The notes beneath the pieces were generated by a model that ran no database searches, was not told the DNA's origin, and saw nothing but the letters and a program-made list of their open reading frames with translations. Position numbers and translations under genes: made by a program. Shown here in pieces: positions 37,806 to 46,428 of a stretch of 64,000 bases of DNA (position 1 is the stretch's first letter; every line of letters starts with the position of its first letter). Origin of the DNA: Pseudomonas sp. S06B 330. GTDB taxonomy: Bacteria; Pseudomonadota; Gammaproteobacteria; Pseudomonadales; Pseudomonadaceae. Where the stretch lies: the NCBI RefSeq assembly GCF_002845275.2, contig NZ_CP088149.1:783501-847500 (forward strand), given 5' to 3'.

Positions 37806-39788
37806 ATGCGCTATTTGCTGATTGTTGTGCTGAGCTGGTTGCCACTCCTGGCCACAGCGGTCGATTTCGACGACTCAACGCGCAGCCTGCCCTTGGGGCG
37901 GGTGATGCAGGTGTTTGAGGATCGCGATGGCAATGCCAGTATTGCGCAGGTGAGCGCCCCGTCGTTCAGCGAGCATTTCCGCCCCCATCACTCTGACGTG
38001 TTGAATGCCGGTTACTCAACTTCGGTGTTCTGGATACGCCTCGACCTGCGTTACAACGCCTTGCCTGGCGCCGCGCCGCGCAGCTGGTTGCTGGAGCTGG
38101 CCTACCCACCGCTCGATCATCTGGAGCTGTACCTGCCGGACAGCACGGGGGCCTTCCGGCTCGCGCAGCGCACCGGTGACGCACTGCCTTATGCCAGTCG
38201 CCAGATCGAGCAGAACAACTACCTGTTCGAGTTGCCCTTTAATCCAGGGCAAACCACCACCGCGTACTTACGCTTGCACAGCCAAGGTTCGGTCCAGGCG
38301 CCGCTGACCTTGTGGTCCACCGACGCGTATCTGGAAGCGCAGCCGACACGCCTGTATGTCCTCGGACTGATCTATGGCGTGTTGCTGGGGATGCTGGTCT
38401 ACAACCTGTTCATCTACCTGAGCGTACGCGACACCAGCTACCTCTATTACATCCTCTATATCGCCTCTTTCGGCCTTTACCAGGTGTCGGTCAACGGCGC
38501 CGCTGTCGCGTACTTCTGGCCTGACAACCCCTGGTGGGCAAATGCCGCCACGCCTCTGTTCATCGGCGCCTCGGGGTTGTTCGGTTGCCAGTTCGCTCGT
38601 AGCTTCCTGCAAATGGCTCAGCACAGTCGGGCGTTCGATGGCCTGCTCAAAGTGCTGATGGCCAGCGGTGCCCTGGTTATGCTGCTGTCGCTGATCAGCA
38701 GTTACGGCATCGCCCTGCGCCTGGCCACGGCCCTGGCCTTGGTGTTTACCGTGAGTATCTTCGCTGCCGGGGTGTACGCCTGGTGGCGTGGCCTGCGGGT
38801 GGCGCGTTACTTTATCATCGCCTGGTCAGCCTTCCTGCTCGGGGGGCTGCTCAACACGTTGATGGTGTTGGGTTACCTGCCCAATGTGTTCCTGACGATG
38901 TATGCCAGCCAGATCGGCTCGGCGTTGGAAGTGTGCCTGCTGTCGTTGGCGCTGGCCGATCGCATCAACAGCATGCGTAATCAGCAGGCCCAGGCTTTGC
39001 GCGATACCGGGCGGGCGCTGGAGGTGCTCAACCAGCAATTGGCCAACAGCAACCGTTTGAAGGACGAATTCCTCGCCACCGTGACCCATGAGCTGCGCAC
39101 GCCGATGAATGGTGTGATCGGTTCGCTGGAGCTGATGCAGACCGTGCCCATGGGCGGCGAGTTGGCTCAATACCAGCACACCGCCAGCTCCGCCGCCCAG
39201 GACATGATGGGTATGGTCGACGACATCCTCATCCTCACCGAACTGCAGGCCGGACGTTTGAGTGCGCAGAATGCGCCGTTTGGTCTACGCAGCCTCCTGC
39301 AGGAGTTACGTGCCAAGTACGCGGCTGCGGCATTGAGCAAGGGGCTGTACCTGACACTGGACACACCAGCCGATTTGCCCGAGATGCTGGTTGGTGACCG
39401 GCACAAGCTGGCCCTCTGTATCAGTTATCTGCTCGACAACGGGATCAAATTTACCCATCAGGGTGGGGTGATGCTGCAGGTTCGTGGGCGCTTGCAAGGG
39501 CCCGATCTGCTTGGTCTAACCATCAGCGTCAGCGACAGTGGCATTGGTTTCGACCGTTTGGCCGAGCCGGGGCTATATCAACGTTTCTTCCAGGTTGATG
39601 GTTCGATGAGCCGCCAATACGGTGGCCTGGGTATCGGTTTGGCTATTTGCCGGCAACTGGCCGAACTGATCGGCGCGCGTCTGCAACATGAGTCTAACCC
39701 AGGGCAGGGCAGCCGCTTTGAACTGGGCCTGAGTCTGGCCTTGAGCCAACCGCATGCACTGGCCAGGCCAGGGCTAAATCGCAGCTAG
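37806..39788 (+). CDS. LadS-type sensor histidine kinase lacking a receiver domain
   Basis: 660 residues. Signal peptide, then a periplasmic 7TMR-DISMED2 domain (about 25-165), seven membrane helices of the 7TMR-DISM type (about 175-385, with LGLIYGVLLGMLVYNLFIYLS), and a histidine kinase: H box FLATVTHELRTPMNGVIG (His428), N box LLDNGIKFTH, G1 DSGIGF and G2 GGLGIGLAI. Location next to thiD and a match in domain order point to LadS, which in P. aeruginosa feeds the Gac/Rsm pathway. That LadS carries a C-terminal receiver (about 795 residues, as I recall); here the protein stops soon after the ATPase domain and only 82 bases follow before the next gene, so the receiver is absent, not frameshifted. 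Confidence 0.9.
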   Translation: MRYLLIVVLSWLPLLATAVDFDDSTRSLPLGRVMQVFEDRDGNASIAQVSAPSFSEHFRPHHSDVLNAGYSTSVFWIRLDLRYNALPGAAPRSWLLELAYPPLDHLELYLPDSTGAFRLAQRTGDALPYASRQIEQNNYLFELPFNPGQTTTAYLRLHSQGSVQAPLTLWSTDAYLEAQPTRLYVLGLIYGVLLGMLVYNLFIYLSVRDTSYLYYILYIASFGLYQVSVNGAAVAYFWPDNPWWANAATPLFIGASGLFGCQFARSFLQMAQHSRAFDGLLKVLMASGALVMLLSLISSYGIALRLATALALVFTVSIFAAGVYAWWRGLRVARYFIIAWSAFLLGGLLNTLMVLGYLPNVFLTMYASQIGSALEVCLLSLALADRINSMRNQQAQALRDTGRALEVLNQQLANSNRLKDEFLATVTHELRTPMNGVIGSLELMQTVPMGGELAQYQHTASSAAQDMMGMVDDILILTELQAGRLSAQNAPFGLRSLLQELRAKYAAAALSKGLYLTLDTPADLPEMLVGDRHKLALCISYLLDNGIKFTHQGGVMLQVRGRLQGPDLLGLTISVSDSGIGFDRLAEPGLYQRFFQVDGSMSRQYGGLGIGLAICRQLAELIGARLQHESNPGQGSRFELGLSLALSQPHALARPGLNRS

Positions 39789-39823
39789 TTAGGCGTTTTT
39801 GTCACTTTGACCGGGGGGCGGGG

Positions 39824-39849
39824 CGTGATTCACTGAATTTTCAGTCACG
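39824..39849. promoter_or_regulatory. Operator-like inverted repeat upstream of the AidB-like gene
   Basis: ACTGAA-TT-TTCAGT (39832-39845) is a perfect 6-bp inverted repeat in the leader of the acyl-CoA dehydrogenase gene, with a second CGTGA/TCACG pair (39824-39828, 39845-39849) around it. The two dyads are not concentric. Could be a repressor site; not tested. Confidence 0.35.
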
Positions 39850-39870
39850 TCAGATCCAGGAGGCCCCCTG

Positions 39871-41523
39871 ATGAACCTGCACCAGTACGCTGAAACCCAT
39901 GAAGTCACCAACCAGCCGCCAGCGCTGGATGGCGCCAACCTCTATCGCATCGACCTGCCGTTGCAGCAATGGTCGCGGCACTATGGGGCAGGCTGGGCTG
40001 AGGCTCGGATTGATGCGTACGGGGCACTGGCTGGCGGGCCGTTGATGGCAGCAGGTTTTTTGGCCAATCAACACAAGCCGCAGTTCAGCAGTCATGACCG
40101 CTATGGTCACCGAATTGATCTGGTGGAGTTTCATCCGGCCTACCACGAGCTTATGCGCACCGCCATCGAACACGGCTTGCCGTCGCTGCCTTGGACCGAA
40201 CCGCGCCAAGGTGCTCATGTTGCCCGCGCCTCAATGACCTATCTGCACAGCCAGGCCGAAGCGGGCAGCGGCTGTCCGCTGACCATGACCTTTGCCGCCG
40301 TACCCGCGCTTAAATTGCAGCCGGAACTGGCCGAATATTGGCTGCCTAAGGTACTGGCTACCGAGTACGACCCACGCAACATCGGTGACCGGCACAAGGT
40401 CGGGGTTACCCTGGGCATGGCCATGACCGAAAAACAGGGCGGCACCGATGTCCGCGCCAATACCACTCGCGCCTATCCCGTGGGGACGCCGGGGCCGGGG
40501 CAGGCGTACGAACTGGTTGGGCATAAATGGTTCTGTTCGGCACCGATGTGCGATGCCTTTCTGACCTTGGCGCAGACTGACAAAGGCCTGAGTTGTTTCT
40601 TATTGCCGCGCCATCGCCCGGATGACAACCGCAACCAGTTCTACATTCAGCGTCTGAAGAACAAGCTCGGCAACTGTTCCAATGCCTCCAGCGAAGTGGA
40701 ATTCCGCGGCGCCTTGGCCTGGATGATTGGTGAGGAAGGCCGCGGGGTGCCGACCATCATCGAAATGGTGGCCATGACCCGTTTCGATTGCATGGTCGGC
40801 TCCAGCGCGCTGATGCGCCAGGCCCTGACCCAGGCGGCGCACCACTGTGCCCATCGCCAGGTCGGTGGACGCCTGCTGGCCGAACAGCCATTGATGCAGA
40901 ATGTCCTCGCCGATCTGGCCCTGGAGAGCGAAGCGGCGCTGGCTCTGAGCCTGCGCATGGGGCATGCCCTTGATCAGCCGGATGACGCCCAGCAAGCACG
41001 CTTTGCCCGCCTGGTAACTGCGGTGGGTAAATATTGGATCTGCAAGCGTGCGCCGGCCATGATCAACGAAGCCGCTGAGTGCATGGGTGGTGCTGGTTAT
41101 GTCGAAGACAGCATCCTGCCGCGCTTGTACCGTGAGGCCCCGGTCAACTCGACCTGGGAAGGCTCGGGCAATGTGCAATGCCTGGATGTGCTGCGCGCCC
41201 TGTCCAAGGAACCAGGTGTGCTGGATGCCTTGTTCGATGAGCTGGGTGACGGGCATGGCGATCCCCGGCTGGCCGCGCACATTGGCAACCTCAAGGCGGC
41301 GTTTACCGACACGGGTGATATCCAATACCGCGCCCGCCAGCTCACCGAAGACATCGCTTTGGGCCTGCAGGCCAAGTTGTTGCTTGAGGCCGGCAATGCC
41401 ACCGTCAGCGATGCGTTCATCGGCAGCCGCCTAAGCGGTAGTGGCCGCGTCTATGGCGTGCTGCCACGAGGCATCAATGTTGGCGAACTGGTGGCACGCT
41501 CGACGCCAAACTGGCCGCTCTAA
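39871..41523 (+). CDS. AidB-like acyl-CoA dehydrogenase
   Basis: 550 residues, the length of AidB, longer than ordinary acyl-CoA dehydrogenases. The early region is AidB-like (VTNQPPALDGANLYRIDLPLQQ), and the flavoprotein core has MAMTEKQGGTDVRANTT, GHKWFCSAPMCDAFLTLAQT and AAECMGGAGYVEDSILPRLYREAPVNSTWEGSGNV with the catalytic Arg-Glu region. AidB binds DNA and FAD and protects against alkylation; substrate use is unclear. It sits beside the LadS gene with no obvious functional link. A different assignment (isovaleryl-CoA dehydrogenase) is less likely given length. Confidence 0.85.
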   Translation: MNLHQYAETHEVTNQPPALDGANLYRIDLPLQQWSRHYGAGWAEARIDAYGALAGGPLMAAGFLANQHKPQFSSHDRYGHRIDLVEFHPAYHELMRTAIEHGLPSLPWTEPRQGAHVARASMTYLHSQAEAGSGCPLTMTFAAVPALKLQPELAEYWLPKVLATEYDPRNIGDRHKVGVTLGMAMTEKQGGTDVRANTTRAYPVGTPGPGQAYELVGHKWFCSAPMCDAFLTLAQTDKGLSCFLLPRHRPDDNRNQFYIQRLKNKLGNCSNASSEVEFRGALAWMIGEEGRGVPTIIEMVAMTRFDCMVGSSALMRQALTQAAHHCAHRQVGGRLLAEQPLMQNVLADLALESEAALALSLRMGHALDQPDDAQQARFARLVTAVGKYWICKRAPAMINEAAECMGGAGYVEDSILPRLYREAPVNSTWEGSGNVQCLDVLRALSKEPGVLDALFDELGDGHGDPRLAAHIGNLKAAFTDTGDIQYRARQLTEDIALGLQAKLLLEAGNATVSDAFIGSRLSGSGRVYGVLPRGINVGELVARSTPNWPL

Positions 41524-41567
41524 CATGCGTGCCTTTGCCTGAATATATAGGCAAGATGGGCGCATGC

Positions 41568-43061
41568 ATGTCAGACAGGAAGTACATTGTGAGCCGTACT
41601 GATGAAGTCTTCGTTGTCGTAGAAACCGCCGAGCAGGCTGTCGATCGTTTGGCCAGCCTGCACGAGCAATCCACTGCGGCCTTGAGCCTGGCGCTCAAGC
41701 GCTACCTCAAGGACCGCACCGAGCCCACTGGCGAAGAGCGCGCGTTGTTTCGTTACCCGGAACTGCGTCTGACCTATCAGTACCATGGTGAGGTGCCGGC
41801 GATTACCCGCGCCTACGCCAAGGTTCAGTTGCCGGGCACCTACAGTGTCACCGTCACCCATCCCGGCGCTTTCCGTGGCTATCTGCTGGAGCAGCTTAAG
41901 CCGCTGATGCGCGACTTTACCGTCACTGTCGAAGTCGGCGTCAGTCAGCAGAACATCCCCTATCCCTATGTGGTCGAACAGGGTGATGAGCTGGCGGGTA
42001 CCGGCATTACCGCAGCGGCGCTGGCACGGGTTTTCCCGAGCACCGATCTGTCGGCCGCCACTGATGGCATCGCCGATGGTTTGTATGACTGGGCTAACGT
42101 TGATCCTTTGCCGCTGGCACTGTTCGATGCGGCGCGGGTGGACTTCTCCTTGCGCCGCCTGGTGCACTACACCGGCAGCGACTGGCGCCATGTGCAGCCC
42201 TGGATCCTGCTGACCAACTACCACCGCTATGTCGACCAGTTCGTCAGCCATGGCCTGGAACGCCTGCGTGATGACCCACGGTTCGTGCGCATGGTGCTGC
42301 CGGGCAATGTGATCATTGAAAAGGCTATGGACAACGGTGAGGCCCAGGCGCTGGTAGCGGGCGTGGTCTGGCACCGCTATCAGATGCCGGCTTATCACCT
42401 GATCGCCGCCGATGGCGATGGCATCACCCTGGTCAATATCGGCGTCGGCCCTTCCAACGCCAAGAACATCACCGACCACCTGGCGGTACTGCGCCCGCAT
42501 TGCTGGTTGATGATCGGTCACTGCGGCGGCTTGCGGCAGTCGCAGACCATTGGCGATTACGTGTTGGCCCATGCGTACATGCGTCGTGACGGCATTCTTG
42601 ATCGGGTGGTGCCGCCGCATATCCCGATTCCGGCCCTGGCCGAGGTGCAATTGGCACTGCAGGAAGCGGCGGCGCAAGTCACTGGCGAGCGCGGCGAGGA
42701 GCTGAAGAAACGCCTGCGGACCGGCACCGTGCTGACCTACGATGATCGTAACTGGGAGTTGCGCTGGGCTCAGGAACGGCCGCTGATCAACCTGTCGCGT
42801 GCGGTGGCGGTCGACATGGAAAGCGGCACCATTGCTGCTCAGGGTTACCGCTTGCGGGTACCGTATGGGACCTTGCTCTGCGTTTCCGACAAGCCGTTGC
42901 ACAGTGAAATCAAGCTGCCAGGTGCAGCGAATGCCTTCTACAATCGGGCCGTCAGCCAGCACCTGAAAATCGGTATCGCCGCCCTCGACTTGCTGCGCAC
43001 CGAGCTGCATTCGCTGCACTCGCGTAAACTGCGCAGTTTTGACGAGCCGCCGTTCCGCTGA
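41568..43061 (+). CDS. amn: AMP nucleosidase
   Basis: 497 residues from ATG 41568; a GTG at 41589 is also possible. Amn hydrolyses AMP to adenine and ribose 5-phosphate. The N-terminal AMNp regulatory domain (TAEQAVDRLASLHEQSTAAL...YHGEVPAITRAYAKVQLPGTY) is followed by a nucleoside phosphorylase-type catalytic domain containing INIGVGPSNAKNITDHLAVLRPH, MIGHCGGLRQSQTIGDYVLAHAYMR and SRAVAVDMESGTIAAQGYR. It is the second plus-strand gene after the AidB-like one; the rluE-like gene follows. Confidence 0.95.
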   Translation: MSDRKYIVSRTDEVFVVVETAEQAVDRLASLHEQSTAALSLALKRYLKDRTEPTGEERALFRYPELRLTYQYHGEVPAITRAYAKVQLPGTYSVTVTHPGAFRGYLLEQLKPLMRDFTVTVEVGVSQQNIPYPYVVEQGDELAGTGITAAALARVFPSTDLSAATDGIADGLYDWANVDPLPLALFDAARVDFSLRRLVHYTGSDWRHVQPWILLTNYHRYVDQFVSHGLERLRDDPRFVRMVLPGNVIIEKAMDNGEAQALVAGVVWHRYQMPAYHLIAADGDGITLVNIGVGPSNAKNITDHLAVLRPHCWLMIGHCGGLRQSQTIGDYVLAHAYMRRDGILDRVVPPHIPIPALAEVQLALQEAAAQVTGERGEELKKRLRTGTVLTYDDRNWELRWAQERPLINLSRAVAVDMESGTIAAQGYRLRVPYGTLLCVSDKPLHSEIKLPGAANAFYNRAVSQHLKIGIAALDLLRTELHSLHSRKLRSFDEPPFR

Positions 43062-43067
43062 GGCCCC

Positions 43068-43697
43068 ATGCCGTTACCCCCACGCTCCAAGCCGCGTAAA
43101 CCTGCGGCCAAACCCCTCGGCCCGCGTCGCCTACCCAAGGCGCCGCCGGCCGAGCCGCGGTTGATCCTATTCAACAAACCATTCGACGTCCTGACCCAGT
43201 TCAGTGATGGCGAAGGGCGCGCGACACTCAAGGACTTTATTGATATTCCCGGCGTCTATCCGGCCGGGCGTCTGGATCGTGACAGTGAAGGTTTGCTGTT
43301 GCTGACCAATGACGGCCAGCTACAGGCGCGCATTGCCGACCCCAAGCACAAGTTGGCGAAAACCTATTGGGTGCAGGTGGAGGGAGAGCCAAGCGAGGAG
43401 CAGTTGCAGCGTTTGCGCGATGGCGTCGACCTCAACGATGGCCCCACCTTGCCTGCCCAGGCCCGGCAGCTCGAAGAACCGCAGCTGTGGCCACGCAACC
43501 CACCGGTGCGCTTTCGCAAGAGCGTGCCGACCAGTTGGCTGGAATTGGTGATCAAGGAAGGGCGTAACCGTCAGGTACGGCGCATGACCGCCGCTGTCGG
43601 TCTGCCGACCCTGCGCCTGGTTCGGGTGCGGATCGGCGACTGGACCCTGGAGGGTCTTGACCAAGGGCAGTGGCGGGAAGTGCCAGCTAGGCGCTAG
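43068..43697 (+). CDS. rluE: 23S rRNA pseudouridine synthase (RluE-like)
   Basis: 209 residues. RsuA-type family with no S4 domain: short N-terminal Arg/Lys/Pro-rich tail, then [16 protein letters not shown], the active-site [20 protein letters not shown] (catalytic Asp), [11 protein letters not shown] and a C-terminal [36 protein letters not shown]. RluE makes pseudouridine 2457 in E. coli 23S rRNA. Its stop shares CTAG with the convergent DUF2788 gene. Confidence 0.9.
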   Translation: MPLPPRSKPRKPAAKPLGPRRLPKAPPAEPRLILFNKPFDVLTQFSDGEGRATLKDFIDIPGVYPAGRLDRDSEGLLLLTNDGQLQARIADPKHKLAKTYWVQVEGEPSEEQLQRLRDGVDLNDGPTLPAQARQLEEPQLWPRNPPVRFRKSVPTSWLELVIKEGRNRQVRRMTAAVGLPTLRLVRVRIGDWTLEGLDQGQWREVPARR

Positions 43698-43897
43698 ACG
43701 CCTTCGATGTAGCCGATCACCACGCTCTTGATGATGAAGGCGAGGATGCCCAGGCCCAGGACGAAAAACAGGATGAAAGTGCCGAACTTACCGGCCTTGG
43801 ATTTCTTCGCCAGGTCCCAGACGATAAAACCCATGAAACCAATCAGGATGGTGACCAGGATGGTCATCATCCACTCTTCGAACAACGCAGGATCCAT
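43694..43897 (-). CDS. DUF2788 family small membrane protein
   Basis: 67 residues from ATG 43897. Two hydrophobic helices ([21 protein letters not shown] and [20 protein letters not shown]) are separated by the DUF2788 core [10 protein letters not shown]. The family is common in gammaproteobacteria with no known role. Its TAG stop overlaps the rluE TAG in a CTAG (43694-43697). Start choice fits the family. Confidence 0.85.
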   Translation of the reverse strand: MDPALFEEWMMTILVTILIGFMGFIVWDLAKKSKAGKFGTFILFFVLGLGILAFIIKSVVIGYIEGV

Positions 43898-43952
43898 CGA
43901 TACTCTCCGGCAAGTTGAGGCGCGCAATTATACGCCTCGGCTGCAGGTCTGA

Positions 43953-44429
43953 CTAACGCAGGTGCGTCAGCGGTAGTTCGGTGCTGGCCAGCACCTGATT
44001 AAGCACAAAGCTTGAACGCACGCTGGTGACGCCTTCTATGCGGGTCAGGTGGCCCAGCAGCAGCTTCTGATAGTGATCCATGTCCGGCACCACAACCTTG
44101 AGCTGATAGTCGGCATCCATCCCGGTAACCAGGCTGCATTCAAGCACCTGGGGCAGGTTGCGGATGGCTGTTTCGAACGCTTCGAAACGCTCGGGGGTGT
44201 GGCGGTCCATGCCGATCAGGACATAAGCCGTAAGGCTCAAGCCCAGCTTCTTGCGGTCCAGCAAGGCTACTTGGCGGGCGATGTAGCCATCATCTTCCAG
44301 TTGCTTGACTCGGCGTGAGCAGGGCGAGGGCGACAGGCCAATGCGTTCGGCCAACTCCTGGTTGGAGATACGCGCATCGCGTTGCAATTCGGCAAGAATG
44401 CTCAGGTCGTAGCGGTCCAGTTTGCTCAT
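43953..44429 (-). CDS. Lrp/AsnC-family transcriptional regulator
   Basis: 158 residues. N-terminal winged helix-turn-helix (LAELQRDARISNQELAERIGLSPSPCSRRVKQLEDDGYI) and a C-terminal AsnC/RAM ligand domain (YVLIGMDRHTPERFEAFETAIRNLPQVLECSLVTGMDADYQLKVVVPDMDHYQKLL). Feast-famine regulators respond to amino acids. It is transcribed divergently from the small RNA region; an AT-rich stretch with TTGCGCAA (44484-44491) upstream could hold its own operator. Target unknown. Confidence 0.9.
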   Translation of the reverse strand: MSKLDRYDLSILAELQRDARISNQELAERIGLSPSPCSRRVKQLEDDGYIARQVALLDRKKLGLSLTAYVLIGMDRHTPERFEAFETAIRNLPQVLECSLVTGMDADYQLKVVVPDMDHYQKLLLGHLTRIEGVTSVRSSFVLNQVLASTELPLTHLR

Positions 44430-44540
44430 GGAACATGCCTTTTCTGTTTCGATTGCGTTGAATTATCAATCCTTGGGTAAAAATTGCGCAAGTGGTATTT
44501 GATTGAGCAATCTTAGCAATCCTCTGCCGCCGCTCTAGCC

Positions 44541-44547
44541 CTATGCT
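44541..44547 (+). promoter_or_regulatory. Candidate RpoS-type -10 box of the small RNA
   Basis: CTATGCT at 44541-44547, close to the sigma-S -10 consensus, about 7-10 bases before the proposed transcript start near 44554. Confidence 0.4.
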
Positions 44548-44553
44548 TACACA

Positions 44554-44742
44554 CAGAATCACTGCCCGGACATCAGTCCAGTGCAGCTGGCCTTATCGGG
44601 GCAGCTGCGGCCAGCAACCCAACAGGGTTGTGCTTGGCCCCCGGGCTACACACTGTTCACAAGACAGCGTGAGGTGAGCCGACGTCACAAGCGTCGAGCA
44701 CGGACAAAATTCTCAAAGGGAGACCTCAGGTCTCCCTTTTTT
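44554..44742 (+). ncRNA. Candidate regulatory small RNA (about 190 nt) between the Lrp gene and the DUF6515-like gene
   Basis: A 407-base intergenic region (44430-44836) with no plausible gene holds several stems: GCTGGCC/GGCCAGC (44587-44593 and about 44609-44615), AACCC-AACA-GGGTT (around 44616-44629), GACG/CGTC (around 44680-44695), and a strong terminator GGGAGACC-TCA-GGTCTCCC-TTTTTT (44718-44742). A sigma-S-like -10 lies upstream. The reading frame over it (44581-44802) has no coding character. Its neighbours argue against RgsA, which I recall lies elsewhere in P. aeruginosa. It may be an orthologue of a known but unnamed small RNA. Confidence 0.62.
44718..44742 (+). terminator. Rho-independent terminator of the small RNA
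   Basis: Perfect 8-bp stem GGGAGACC/GGTCTCCC, loop TCA, then six T. It is orphaned unless a transcript starts in the intergenic region, supporting the RNA call. Confidence 0.88.
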
Positions 44743-44836
44743 ATTGCCTGCGATTTTTACTTCTGCGGCCGATATCCCTTGTCAGACAGCCTGATCGATT
44801 GACCCAGGCGACCTTCAACATGCCCAGAGGAACAGC

Positions 44837-45397
44837 ATGAAGTCGACTATCTGGCATTTGCTCGGGATAGGTTTGTTATGCAGCAGCCTGCCGGTATTGG
44901 CTGAAGAGCAGGGCGGCTCACCGCTGCAGTCGCGCCCGGATGAGGTGCACCAGACCCAGGATCCGCGTACCGGCTACTACCAGGACATTCCTCGGCGCTA
45001 TGAAAGCCATGGCCGGCAAGATCACGGCTACATGCCGCCGCCTTATGGTGCGCGGGTTAAACGTTTGCCACGCAACGCCCGTGAGGTGTGGGTCGGGAAT
45101 GTCTTGTTCTTTCAGGCAGCGGGCACGTTTTATCAGTATCTGGAGCACAGTCGTGAGTACGTTGTGGTCCACCCGCCGGTTCAGGCGAGGGGTGGTTATG
45201 ATGTGATCGCCTACCCGGCTACGGGGCAGTACCCTGAGCAAGTCGACCGTGACCACTATGAGTGCCATCGCTGGGCGGTGCAACGGACTGGCTTCGACCC
45301 GGCGAAAGCACGCTATGCACCGGCGGCCCAGGTGGCGGACAGCTATCGGCGGGCATTGGGTGCTTGCTTGAGTGGTCGCGGGTACACTGTCAACTGA
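44837..45397 (+). CDS. Secreted protein, DUF6515-like
   Basis: 186 residues; ATG 44837 has AGAGG 6 bases upstream. A signal peptide ends near LPVLAEEQ. The mature protein is rich in Arg/Tyr/Pro (DIPRRYESHGRQDHGYMPPPYGARVKRLP), followed by a conserved YQYLEHSREYVVVHPPV and a C-terminal DHYECHRWAVQRTGFDPAK...YRRALGACLSGRGYTV with two cysteines. The DUF6515 assignment is tentative. Not seen in any operon; function unknown. Confidence 0.65.
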   Translation: MKSTIWHLLGIGLLCSSLPVLAEEQGGSPLQSRPDEVHQTQDPRTGYYQDIPRRYESHGRQDHGYMPPPYGARVKRLPRNAREVWVGNVLFFQAAGTFYQYLEHSREYVVVHPPVQARGGYDVIAYPATGQYPEQVDRDHYECHRWAVQRTGFDPAKARYAPAAQVADSYRRALGACLSGRGYTVN

Positions 45398-45431
45398 CTG
45401 CGTCGGGCCATGAAGTGCAGATGCCTTGGTC

Positions 45432-45530
45432 TGTTTTTGTGGGAGCTGGCCTTGCCAGCGATGCAGGCACTGCGTAACAACTGGCACCACGCCGATGCCA
45501 TCGCCGGCAAGGCCGGTTTCCACAACGGTC
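45432..45530. repeat. REP-type palindrome pair
   Basis: GTGGGAGCTGGCCTTGCCAGCGAT (about 45439-45462) faces CATCGCCGGCAAGGCCGG (about 45499-45516) after a 36-base spacer. Typical Pseudomonas intergenic repeat between the convergent DUF6515-like and CDF genes. Confidence 0.7.
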
Positions 45531-46403
45531 CTATTGCACCGGATCAGCGTGCACCAGCACTTCTGCCTTTGGGTACTTGCCATGGATTGCCGCCGCTGCC
45601 TGATCACACAGGGCATGGGCCTGGGTCAGCGGCAAGTCGCCAGGCAATTCCAGGTGCACCTGCACGAACCAATGGCTGCCCGAGACCCGAGTGCGCAAGT
45701 CATGCGCACCGCGTACACCGGGCACACTGCAGGCCAGCGCCAGCATCTGTTCACTGATATCGCCAGGAAGAGCCTGATCCATCAGGATCGCCGAGCTTTC
45801 CCGGGCGATCTGCAGCGCGCTCCAGAGGATGTACAGGGCAATCCCCAGGCCGAAGAAGGCATCCAGTTGTGGCCAACCCAGGCGCGCAAGTACCAGGGCA
45901 AGCAGGATACTGGCATTGAGCAGTAAGTCGGAACGGTAGTGCAATGAGTCGGCACGCACCGCCGTGGAGCCGGTGATTCGTACCACCCGGGCCTGTAGCA
46001 TCAGTAAGGCCACAGTCAGCGCCAATGACAGCAGCATCACGGCAATGCCGATGGCGGTGTCGCCTAGTGGCTGCGGGTTCTGCAAACGCTCCACTGCCTG
46101 CACACCAATCAACACGGCGCTGACACCAATGAACAGCGCTTGGGCCATTCCCGCCATGGCTTCAGCCTTGCCGTGGCCGTAAAGGTGATCGTCATCTGCT
46201 GGACGCAAGGCGTAATGCACGGCGAGCAAGTTGAGGAACGAAGCGACGCCATCGAGGGCCGAGTCGGTCAAGCCGGCCAGCAAGCTGACCGAGCCACTGA
46301 GCCACCAGGCCACCGCCTTGGTCAGGATCAGGATACTGGCCACGGCCAACGACGCGCGGGTGGCCAAGCGCAGCAGGCGTTGATGTTCAGCCGAGGGTGT
46401 CAT
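45531..46403 (-). CDS. Cation diffusion facilitator (FieF/YiiP-like metal exporter)
   Basis: 290 residues from ATG 46403; the frame extends upstream into the next gene's 3' end. Six helices with metal ligands in helix 2 (GLTDSALDGVASF, two Asp) and helix 5 (ADSLHYRSDLLLN, His and Asp), the DDHD set of zinc/iron transporters. Between them lies the HLYGHGKAEAMAGM motif, and the cytoplasmic domain (ALACSVPGVRGAHDLRTRVSGSHWFVQVHLELPG) is the dimeric metallochaperone fold. Likely proton-driven Fe/Zn export. A lipoprotein gene lies upstream on the same strand (25-base gap). Confidence 0.93.
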   Translation of the reverse strand: MTPSAEHQRLLRLATRASLAVASILILTKAVAWWLSGSVSLLAGLTDSALDGVASFLNLLAVHYALRPADDDHLYGHGKAEAMAGMAQALFIGVSAVLIGVQAVERLQNPQPLGDTAIGIAVMLLSLALTVALLMLQARVVRITGSTAVRADSLHYRSDLLLNASILLALVLARLGWPQLDAFFGLGIALYILWSALQIARESSAILMDQALPGDISEQMLALACSVPGVRGAHDLRTRVSGSHWFVQVHLELPGDLPLTQAHALCDQAAAAIHGKYPKAEVLVHADPVQ

Positions 46404-46428
46404 GCTGCTGGTAGCTTCCTCTGTGAAT

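Noticed and set aside
37806..39870. Frameshift explaining the missing LadS receiver
   Set aside because: Only 82 bases lie between the stop and the next gene, too short for a 110-residue receiver in any frame.
44554..44742. Assignment of the small RNA to RgsA, RsmY/RsmZ or 6S RNA
   Set aside because: It lacks repeated GGA motifs of RsmY/RsmZ; the neighbours do not match the loci I recall for RgsA or 6S RNA. Needs a covariance search.
44581..44802. 73-codon frame in the intergenic region of the small RNA
   Set aside because: No ribosome site, crosses a strong terminator, composition not coding-like.
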